Made by a program: the position numbers and the translations under genes | Notes under the pieces: model-generated | Told to the model about the DNA's origin: nothing | Database searches by the model: none | What the model saw: only the letters and a program-made list of their open reading frames with translations | Shown: one piece after another, positions 24,281 to 35,600 of the stretch | How the letters are laid out: each line of letters opens with the position of its first letter | Position numbering within the stretch: position 1 is the stretch's first letter | NCBI GenBank assembly: GCA_009823395.1 | Contig: CM020513.1 | Coordinates: 17,501,001 to 17,565,000 of the forward strand | DNA: 64,000 nucleotides | Direction: 5' to 3' | From: Thamnaconus septentrionalis | Taxonomy: Eukaryota; Chordata; Actinopteri; Tetraodontiformes; Monacanthidae

Positions 24281-27200
24281 AACAACGCTTCCTGGAGCCT
24301 CAAACAAACCAGTGGAGACCTGGTGTGGAAGGACAGTGAGGAAGAGGAGGAGGAGAAGAACCAAAGAAGATTCACCCTAAAAACTGCCTTCACTACCTCA
24401 GAGAAGAAGCCTGAGGACGACCACAACGTCTCCTCGGGACGTGAAGACGATCCTGCGGCGCAGGAAGACGCGAGACGTAGGTCGTCATGGGGCTCCTCGC
24501 TGGAGGACAGTGGAGGAGGAGAACCTGAGGAGAACCGAGAGGGAGGAGAGCCGCAGTCAGAATCAGAGTGGGATTCTTCCAAAAATGATGACGTCGGCCG
24601 TGAAGAGCAGCTGGATGAGGTCCCACCTGATGAAGGTCGCCCTGAGAGAAGGTCAGCTGACCCCTCCCCCATTATCTCACCCATGCTGAGGGAAGATGAA
24701 CAGGATTTAGGTGGTGAACGAGTCGGCGATGGTGACGATAGCTGGGACGACCAAGAAGAAAGCGACGAGTCAGCATGGTGGAGAACTGCAGCTGAAAGTG
24801 GCGCTGTTCCAGCTGGGTCACCGAAGAAAAGACCTCCCAGCGTCTCGGAGGAGGAGGAGGAGGAGCAAGTGAAGGAAGAGGAGTTAGTAGAGAAGGAGGA
24901 GCTAGTGGAGAAGGAGGAGTTAATGGAGGAGGAGAAGGAGCCAGAAGGAGACGCTAGGGAAGGAGGAGGAGGAGGAACTAGAGAAGGAGGAGGAGCTAGT
25001 GAAGAAGGATGAGTTAATGGAGGAGGAGGAGAAGGAGCTAGAGAAGGAGGAGCCAGTGAAGAAGAAGCTAGTGAAGGAGGAGGAGGAGGAACTAGAGAAG
25101 GAGGAGGAGCTAGAGAATGAGGAGGAGTTGGTGGAGGAGGAGGAGCTACTGGAGGAGGAGGAGTTAGTGGAGCAGGGGGAGGAGAAACTAGAGGAGGAGG
25201 AGAAAATAGAGAAGGAGGAGCTAGTGAAGGAGGAGGAGGAGCTAGTGGATGAGGAGGAGCTAGTGGAGGAAGCTGTAGCAGCGGCTCAGTCCAGCGTGGA
25301 CAGGGACCAGGAGTCCTGGGAGAAGCAGGAGGAAGATGATGATGCGTCGGAGGCCTCCAGCGAGGACTCGGACAGCCTGGACCAACAGCTGCAGTACGAC
25401 TTGACCAGCGACGCTGTCAAAGCCTCCGACCACAACGGCGATGATGCAGTTGGACGGTGGGACGAGGAGCCGGCAGCTAGACTGACCTCCTACCTTCCCT
25501 CCACCATCTCCGCTCCCCCAGTGGAGGAGAAGAACCAGAGTTGGTCCAGAGCTGCAGACGTCTCCGCTGGACGTCACTGTGGTTCAGAGAGGAACTGGGC
25601 CAATGAAGATCTGTTGCCTCAGACTGACATAGATGATGTGGATTTAGACCCAGCTGAGCAGGAGAAGAGCGTCAGGCGGGAAAGTGAAGAGGTGCCAAAG
25701 CTGCAAGGTTCTGACATCCAGGTAAAACTGGAGCCGCTGCTCTGTAGATGTAGAGCGTCTTGGTCTGGTGTGGAAGCAGTCCAGCTTCTCATCTCCTGCT
25801 CCATCCCTGCCTCTAAAACCTTTGTCCTGATAAAATCCCTATTTAACCAGGACCTTCTCTTGAAAGTCCAGGGATCTTCTTCTGTCTCCTCACCGGGACT
25901 TTTCCCCTTCGCACAGAAACATCCCAAAGACGTTTGTGGTTACTCATTTTCGTGGTAGCATATTAGACAGATGTAGGTTATTGATTCCTTCCAGTGCAGT
26001 CTGGTACCAAATGACCCACGGACTGGTACTGGTCCACAGCCGTGAACTTGAGAACTTGACGTTGTCGTTCCAAGGAAATGCAGATTGTTAAGAACGACTG
26101 TATTTCTTTCACAGAAAGAAGAATCCACTGACTGATGATGATGACGATGACGACGACGATGATGACGATGATGATGACGATGATGATGACGATGACGATG
26201 ATGAAGAAGATGAAGAAGAGGAAGGGGAGCTTTCAGATGAGAATGAACCAGCTGAAGAGAGCAGGAGGTCTCAGGGAGCCTCCAACCTTCATCCTGCTGC
26301 AGAGGCCCGAGAAACCACTGAGAAGAAAAGAGGTGATGATGGTTCTAATGTAGTCCACCAACAATGATGGATACATAGATACATTGACCACAACGGCGGT
26401 CTGTGTAGATGCATAGATAGATGATAATGTCCCTGCCTCTGTTGAAGCAGACTTCCTGTCCGAGCTGGGTCTGGAGAAGGGAGAGGACGAGCAGCATTCC
26501 TGGGACTCTGAGGTAAACACTCATTAAAATCCCAGTTCAGGGACGTTTATCGCAATCCTGATTCTGATTGGTCGACTCTCCTGTCCCAGTCCTCCTGTGA
26601 AGAGAGAAGAGGCTCCTTCACCTCACACTCCAAGATGACTCCCTCTGGCAGAGATGAAGTTAAAAAAAGTGAGTCATTTGATTTGATTTGCTGCCACCTG
26701 AGCTGATCAAATCATCCCAGGCTCCATTTCACGCTGTAGCAAGAATCAGACGTGAAATAAAAATAAGAATGCCTTTATTGAGTTATTTGCATAGTTACAG
26801 CAGCATGTACAGGTACTACCCAGAAAAGAAACATTGCATTAGATTGTGTGTCTACACTTTTGACTGGTAGTGTATATCTCTAAATAAGCGTTTGGAACTT
26901 AGTGTTTTATTGGAGTGTAACCAGTGTAAGCGACTCACCCAGGAAGTTGTGTGTCGTCAGTGGCTCAAGCTCTGTTTCAGGTCCAAACTGGATGTAGGAT
27001 GTCCAGAGTGATGCAACAGTAACAGCGACGACAACAACAGCAGTGTCACGTGTTTCTTTTGTAGACGTGTTTTATGTTCCCTCCTTTCTGAGAGATGAAG
27101 GAGGCAGTGGGACGGCGGAGCCGGCCAGGACTGTAGGCCTGGCACCGGGTACGAGACAGTGCTTGCCAACCATTCTAGAGTCCACAGATTTCCCATCAGC

Positions 27201-27884
27201 CACTGCATGAAGCATCACCCGGCACTCTGGCCCCGCCTGCCCCCCCCCCCCAATCTCACCACCTCACACTCAGTCGTCTCGTTTGCTCGGTTCAAAGGTC
27301 CCATATTTCCAGCAGAGCAGCCCTGCGTGTGCATCCAGAAAACCTTCTGAAAACGGAGTGTTTAGCCCTCTGTTTGCAGCCTGTAGTCTTAATGGTGCGT
27401 TTTTTTTAGCATCCTTATTGGATCCTCCACATGTTTGGAAGGGAACAAACACAGGGCATTCTCAGAGGGCTGGGCCAGTAGGTTGTCACCAGCCTGGGAG
27501 ATAGTAGTGCCCTTTGTGACATCACAGAGGGAAGATTTTCAGAAGTCTGTATTAGCACACACGTTCCAAAATAAGAGGAGCAAGAAAGTCAAATGCGAAC
27601 TCATTTCGAGGCTCAAGGCATCGTTTTTTTTTTTTTTTGGAAGAAACCACTTTGCTGAGTGAATTTTGCACAACTTGGGACCTTTAAGCCGTTTCAGCCT
27701 TTGGATAATCTATGACAGCAGCACTGGGCAGCTGTGCTAACTGACGCTGAAGGTGTTTCACCCACTCATGACCACCCAGGGAACCAATATGTCTGTGACC
27801 TCGTGCAGTGCTTATTAACCAGGAGCTCATTTTGCATGGTAATGCTTTGTTTGTGTGGCAAACTCAACCACTGACACCTGGATA

Positions 27885-27928
<44 letters not shown>

Positions 27929-30900
27929 ACCACCTGCTGGTGTTTGCCACGAGCTTGACCCTCTCTTCCTGTCCTTCGCAGCTGAAAAGAGCAGCAGCAG
28001 CGACGGCGAGCAAGTTGGCGAGCGTGACGTTGTGCACAAGGAGGTAGGTTTTGTGCTCAGACAGGCAACGAGGGGTTGAAGGAACTTCTTGGTGCTTCTT
28101 GGAGGAAACAACGCTGATGTTTCTCCTCTCTGCCAGGCCGAGAAGACCAAATGGGAGCCGCTCAACGTCGTGAGCAAGCTGGAAGGTGGCAAAGACACAA
28201 AGCCGGGTAATCAGTGGGATTCTCTGCTTCCACACTCCCTTTAAAACAAAAGATGACTCATAACTGTAACAAAAAACCCTCAAAGCAAAATTTGAGGGGG
28301 TCTCATATTTTTTCAGAAAGAAAAAAAAAAATTTAATGTCACTAATGGTCACTAAAATGTTGTTGAAAAAGATGTTTTTAGTATTATTCATAATTATAAT
28401 GGATAATTATGAACCCCGTCACCCCAGAGTATTGAAGGGTATTTCTCACACTGAATGCAGTACTTGTTGTGTCATTGACTCACCGTTGATAATATGTAGT
28501 GACAGTATGACCACATCTCCAATAGGGGACTGTTTCCAATATTGTAAATGTATATAATGTTGTCTTCTTCTCCACGACAGACCTGATGGAGGAGCTTGGT
28601 CTGGGTGATGTTGATGATCTTGAAGGTAAGAAATGACAGGTCATGATTGTTTAAAGCTGACGTTTCCACTCCAAGCCCTCAACTTTATCACCCTGATGGC
28701 TTTAAAGGCTCTGACTCACAGCTGAGACTCATCAGTGCACTAGTATAGAATATGGAATGATGAGGTCATAGTTCTAAAGTGATGCTTCCTGCAAGACGCT
28801 GCATCTAATCATCCAAGCAACATGGTGTGGAAAAAATGGAGAGAATCATTGACACATTATTGTTCTTTTACATTTTGAGATTTTACAACCATTTAAGCGC
28901 TTCATTTACTTGGATTCTATCATTTTAAGTAGAAGAACTGTCCAGTGACATTTTTGTTTGTTGTTTTTCCGTCATCACACTTTTTGAAGTTCCTAAAGCA
29001 GGTCAGTAAAAACATAAAACAGCAGATTAGACAGTGTGAGCTCCATAAAGGCTGATGTTAATTCTCTGGAGGATTTAGATGTGTTTCAGTAGCATAGCAG
29101 ACGGAGACAATCCCAGTCTCATCCGGCCTCACACCTTGTCAGTAACGGCTGCATTTGGTTGTATTTATTAATCATTTATTTTACGCTAATGGCTTCAGAT
29201 GCGTCAGACTGGGACTCTGCCAGCACTGCCAGCAAGAGAACTCTGCCCAGTCGCAGACTGGCCTCCCCTGGTGGCGCACTGCCAGACTGTTCCCACCCGT
29301 CAGTCCAGGAGGAGGAGCAGGAGGAGCAGCAGCAACAGCAGGAGGAGGAGGAGGATCCCCCGACGGCTCGGCTCACTCCTCAGAGGAGTCACGACTCCTC
29401 CGAAGCTTCTCCTCAACACGCTGTGCACCCGCAGCCTCGAGCCAGGAAGCTGCTGCTGCTTCACAAACCTGAGAGTGAAGAAGGTCAGAGATGTAAAGGA
29501 CACCTTTCCACTCCATCGCTGGAGGAAATATCATTACAAGCAATGGATCAGATTCTCCCAAATCTCTCTTCCAGAGTCGGATTGGGAAGCCGACAATTCC
29601 AAGTCTTGGTCCAGAGTCGACGCCGGGCTGCAGACTCCTCCTCCCAGAGCAGCTCCCAGACTGGGTAAGAGACTCGGCCAGAGTTGCTGCTCCCACTGGA
29701 AACACTCCATCGCTTCAATTGAATAATATTGAATAGAATGATTTTCATCCGTCCAGGTTCCCCGGAGTTCTCGGCCACGACAAAAGACAAGCGACTTGAT
29801 GAAGAGCGTGATGAGGAGGAAGAGAAGGTGAGAAAATCACCATCAATATCTTGAACCCGTCATTGCTGCGTCAGACTCTTCATGCAGGCTTGATTTAATT
29901 TCATTTGAAAGGTTTTGAAAACCTGTGTGGGAACAAAGTGAAAGTACTCATGTTTGAGATTAAAAAGTTAAAAAAAAAATTTGAATGTAATAATTCCAAA
30001 CAAGCTGCTTGATTTTATTAAGTGTCTTTTGGTAAACGTCAGTTCTTCTGCATTCTTGTCTCGTCTGTCTTGTTCTCCCACGACCATCCAAGGCAACAGC
30101 CAACGCTGTTGGTTCACGTGAGTTAGATTCAAATGTCTGGTGTGACCTCACGACCTCTGACAGTAAACACCAGGAGGGTGACCTCAGAGACGAGCCTGGT
30201 CCCATAGCCGGGGCCGAGGCAGCTCCCTGGGAGAAGCGTTATGAGAAGCTCTGGGTGGAGGTGGAGAAACGCCATGTGAAATCAAACTACAAGAACGTGG
30301 CTTGTGAACTGAAAGAGAAGTTTGGAGAACTGCTTCGATCTGCACCTCCTGCAGAGGAGGAAGAACAAGAACGTGATGAACCTGGAGAAGATTCCAGCGA
30401 TGAAGAAGAAGGGGAAGTGATTGTTCGTCCCACAGCCAGAGCCAGGAGCTCCATCCTGCTCACCATCCCAGAGCAGAGGGAGTCTGGACTGGAGGACTCT
30501 GACAGGTCCACCTGTGAGGACAGGAGGCAAGTCCAGGAACAGCAGACCAGCAGCTGCCCTGGTCAAGATTCGTCCACCCACCAGGAGAGCACCAAAACCA
30601 CCAGAGCCCCCACCAATCATCAGTCTCACAACAACAAGTTCCTACCACATGAGACGACAGTGTCACAGCAGGGTGTCCTCTGGAAGCAGAACGCTGCCAG
30701 TCCACGTTTAGCTGAGAAAAACCTCCAAGATCCAGGAGATCCAGGAGATCCAGGGGGATCCACCAAGTCAGAAGCACGGTCACTGATCAGCTGTGCTGCT
30801 CCTGCCCAGGAAGCTTCTCTGGAAGGGTTGGAGGAGGAAGAGGAGGAAAGGTTTAAACTTGGTGTAGCAACGCCAAAGGTTGTCCTCCAGCATCTGGAGG

Positions 30901-32372
30901 AGGAGAACTGTGGTCATCAGCGAGAGGTAGAGGAGGCCGTCGCTCTGATAGTCGCCTAGCTGCCTCTCTTCTTTCTCTCTGTTCATCCATCCACCTGCTG
31001 TCCATCCTGTCAGGACCTACTGCTTCAAGCTGCCCTGGTTTCTTCTTGTTGTACACCTTTATCTTCTTCTCCATCATCTGCTCTTTGCATGAGAACTTTG
31101 ACTTGCAGAATATTAAAAAAAAAAAAAAAAAACATCTAGTTCAGGAGCTGTCAGTTAAGAAGACTGTGGTTTGTTTTCCTTCATGCATGGACTTTTGTTT
31201 GAGACTTGACTTTCAAACGGCCTGTTTGCAGAACTCCCTCATTTATTCTGCCTGGTTTGCCTAAAGCTGCTGTGATGAGGGAGCAGCTTCATCTCACCAG
31301 CATCATCACCACATGTAGATCTAGATAGACAGAGATCCAGTGATATGCATGTTGTTGCTGCTTGAAGTTTTCATGGTTTCATTTATTCCAAGATCCACTC
31401 ATGTTCTCACAGTCAGTTATGAGATGATTTGAATGACTTGCAGCCTAAATCAAAGTCATGCTGGTTCATTCTGCACAAAATCAAGGTGATTACTGTCAGT
31501 TCAATCCTTCTGAATGGCACCAATGGATGCACCCTTGTAATTAAGTTAAAAAAAAAAAAAAAAAAAGAGGCTGTCCTTCAAGCCGAGGAAGGTGTTGTCT
31601 CTCAGACGGCAGGATGAATTATGTACGACGGTGTGTGAAGGAGCCAACACCAAGTGCAACTCCAGAGGCTGTGGTTCCGGCTCGTCACGGTTCCTCCTAT
31701 CAAATATTCATCTCTGTGTTTCCAGGTGCGTGAAGAGAAGACAAACGTTGCCACAGAGGTGCAGAGTGCCAGCGTGGCTCTCTGGCGATCTGCAGCAACG
31801 ACTTGGACTTTGGAAGGAGGAGAAGCTACGAAGAAACCTGAGATGAGGTCCAATCAAGAAGGAGCTGCTCAGCGCACACAGCCGACCAGCAGCCTCAAGA
31901 GGTAGCACGCAACTCTTCACTGTCCCAACAACACAGCGTCACCGTGAAGCTCTGGACCAGAGCTACACTTCATGATAAAGATCTTTAGATCTCTTAGTTC
32001 TAGTTCTAGTTAGATCTAGTTTTTTCTGTTGTCTTTTTTTAAAACCTGGGCAGTTAAGATGAGCTGAAGTGTCATTAAGTTTTTGAATATATTCCGATTA
32101 TTGTCAACAAGAAAAAAAAACAACAAAACTAAAGTCTTTGCCTTGTCCTTGAACCTGGAGACTGTGTAGTACAGTACAAATGCACAGTGTGTCCAAAACC
32201 TTTTTGTCACCACTGTATATATGTATATATCATATTTTCACCTTGAGGGGGCGCCATCATGTAACTGAAGCCACAAACTGACCATCAGGTTTGTTGCTCT
32301 CCAGGCAGTCGCACCTGTCAAACCAGCAAAGCCACAGTAGCGACAGTCAGGAGCAGCAGCAGCAGCAGCAAC

Positions 32373-32408
<36 letters not shown>

Positions 32409-32660
32409 CAGTCAGGGGGGCCGAGCTCAGTGGCGCCCCCCGGACAAACAGCCGTGTTAACGGAGACCACCCGTCAGTGTTTGACGATAGTTCTTTAAGT
32501 GACGTGTCGGACGATGAAGGAAGGTATACATGCAGTATGCTCTCTGTGTTCACACCTCTACTACTACTACTACTATTACTTCTTCTACTACTACTAAAAC
32601 TATTATTACTACTACTACTACTGCTACTACTACTACTCTTCTTCTTCTTCTACTTCTTCT

Positions 32661-32698
<38 letters not shown>

Positions 32699-35600
32699 TC
32701 AGCCGACTGAAACTGAGCACAAAGTGAAGTGACGGAGCCCTCGTTTGATCTGAGGAACTGAGCCCACGTTTGACCCAAATCAGAGTTCTTTCAGACAGTC
32801 TAAACCACACAAATTAGATTCACAAATTAGATTAAATGAAGTCATTTAAAGGTCCAGTGTGTCAATATTTGGAGATTTTGAAGAAGAAACAGCGACATGA
32901 AGTGGTTACATTTCAGATTGCAGCGTCTTTCACTCCCCCTCCCTCTACTGAGTTTGCAGGTGAACTACGGTGGCCTGTGCACCCAAACCTGGATACCTGG
33001 TCCCCACTCTTCTTCTTCTTCTTCTTCTTCTTGGTGGGTTTAGTTGAGGGCGCCCCCTAGCGTTCAGCCTAAATGCCAAACGCATATGCTGCCAGGCAGC
33101 TGGATTGTCTACATTAGGCTTCCTTAGAAATATACTGGTGCAAGATGGCAGCTAACTGGGAGCACTGGGACCATTATTGATCTATGGAGATTCTCATATA
33201 TATTTGAGAATGTTGAGAATTGAAAATGTTCTCATACCAAATGACTTATTGTACCACAGCTATACACTTTTATTACTTTTCTATTGGTAATTTAAGCTTT
33301 TACCAGTAGAAAAATCATAAATCAAGCCAAATATTACACACTGGACCGTGAAGAAACTACTGATTTCTGACAAACTACTGCAGGAGTTTATTTCAACAAT
33401 GAAATAGGATTTCCCTTTGTGTCCAATCAAAGCAGCTCTTTTCAGTCCTGGTGGTGGCGCTGGTTTCCTGCTGCTGACTCTATGATCGCTAACCAAGTGC
33501 AACAGTATACTGCATTATACCACTGAAATTCAATCTACCAACTGCTGCATCTTCAGTGCCTGTCTCAATAAACCCTGCGATTGTTTTCCTCTCACCCTTG
33601 TGTTTGTGCTCTCAGGTTGTCAGCCGGCACCAAACAGAAGACGGAGGTGAAACTCTGCAACCTTCTTCTCATCATTCAGTCCCTAGAGAGACAGAGTGAC
33701 TGGACCACAGTAACACTGTTGTCGCCTTTGTTCAACGCAGCGCTTGGAAGACACTGACATGGCCGACGACTTTGATGACCTGACTCAGTCCTCGGACACG
33801 GCCACTGAAGACCTGGACTCGCCCACCTCGGGGTACCGCCACGCCTCCCTCCTCATCCAGAAGTTGGACTCGGCTACTTTTGGTACATATCTGAACCTGG
33901 ACTCAGTCTGTCTCTATAATTTCACCACAGGCTGAGTGGTCAGGGGATGAGGAGATGTTGAGATGTTGATGTTCCTGAAGGTTGCGTGATCTCTCCGCTC
34001 TGCTGGTGTCTTTCCCTCAGACTCCAGCAGCATGGTGAAGCTGCAGAACATCTTCCACGAGTACGAGCGCTCCATCCAGAAGGTGCGGAGCCGCCACGGC
34101 TACCTGGCCGACAAGCTCAGCCACCTGGAGGTGGAGAGGGCGGAGCTGAAGAGCTCCCTGGAGGAAGTCAAGGACCTCAAGTCGGCCCTGGAGCGCCAGC
34201 AGCTGGAGCTGCAGACCGAAGTGACCAACCTGAAGTGAGGAGCCTCCTCCTCCTGCTCCTCCTCTGGCCCCTACTGCTCGTGCTCTTCCTACTCCTTCTT
34301 CTCCTCCTGCTCCTGCTCTGACTCCTACTGCTCCTGCTGCTCCTGCTCCCCCTTCGCCTACTACTGCTGTTCAACTTCCTCCTCCTCCTTGACTCGTGTT
34401 TTCTGTTTCAAACTCTCAGATTCAAGCTGAAGCAGGAGGAGGAGAACCGCCGCAACACCGCCATGATGCACAACACGTGCAAAGACCAGCTGAGGAGGTC
34501 GGAGGAGATGCAGCAGCTGGAGGTGCAGGAGAGGCAGAAGGCGGAGCTCACCTGCAGGAACCTGGAGCTGGAGATGAGGACGCTGGCCAACAACATCAAA
34601 CAGGTGGCGCCACTGTTTTTCTAATGTTGATGATGGTATTTGAAATGAATTTATCATCTCAAACCAGTTGCAAGCAGTGCAATTTATGTCTGTTTATTTT
34701 GCCTGGGTGTCCACTGGACAGCTGGAGGAGGATCTGAGTGAGACGCAGCGGCTGCTGGTACAGGAGCGCAGCGCTCGCACGCTGCAGGAGAACCTGTTCA
34801 ACAGCCACCTGAGGAAGCAGCAGGAGATGGAGGAGGAGAACAAGAGGAACTTCAGCAGGAGCAACGAGGTGAAGCTCACACGGGGTCGTCACTCTCAGCA
34901 GCTTCTGCAGTTTTTGGTTTGCCTGGTCTGAACTTTGACCTGTCGGGTCAAGACATGTTGTCTTTATTGACGGGGCGGCTCAAATATACGTACATATACA
35001 GCTGGTATCGGTGTCAGGATATCAGCACATATATGAGATGAGAGTACTACCCCAGTATACACCACCAGTCCACCAGTGTTTCTTCTTTACCTTGACTACT
35101 TTCTACTGTGTAGATGCACACAGAAGACATCAAATATACAACCAAGATATGTGGATTAATGTGGCAAAGGAAAAAAATGTTAAATACCTAAATGTGTGAT
35201 ATTATATTTACAGTATTTTATATGAAGGGCGGCTATTCTAGATCATCTAAAATATAAAACTTGTTTGAGTTATTTCACACTTTGTTGAATCCATATTCCA
35301 CATGTGTTCATTCATAGTTTTTATGCCTTGAGTGACAATCTGCAATGTCAATAGTCAAGAAAATGACAGAAAAACCATTAAATCAGAAGTATGTGTCCAA
35401 ACTGTTGACTGGCAGTGGATGCACCGATACCCAATACTGGCATCGGTATGGGTGCATCCCCATCAGAAGTGTCACTTTCTGAGGAAATGAAAGATTTAAA
35501 TCCATTAAACACCAAAGGCAAGCATTCTAAACATTGTTGTTCCACAGTGTCACAGCGCACATCCATCATATCTACTGGTAGTAAAGGCTGGGAGGTTGTT

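Noticed and set aside
23221..24684. Minus-strand poly-Ser open frames of 226 and 215 codons
   Set aside because: They are antisense shadows of the Glu/Asp repeats of ankrd26 exon 11, with no splice context or family resemblance.
26115..26118. Exon 12 acceptor at CACAG
   Set aside because: It would give a TGA within seven codons in phase 0. The AAAG four bases on keeps the acidic frame.
27864..28198. Poly-Ala and poly-Gln frames antisense to exon 16
   Set aside because: They are produced by translation of the intronic CTG repeat.
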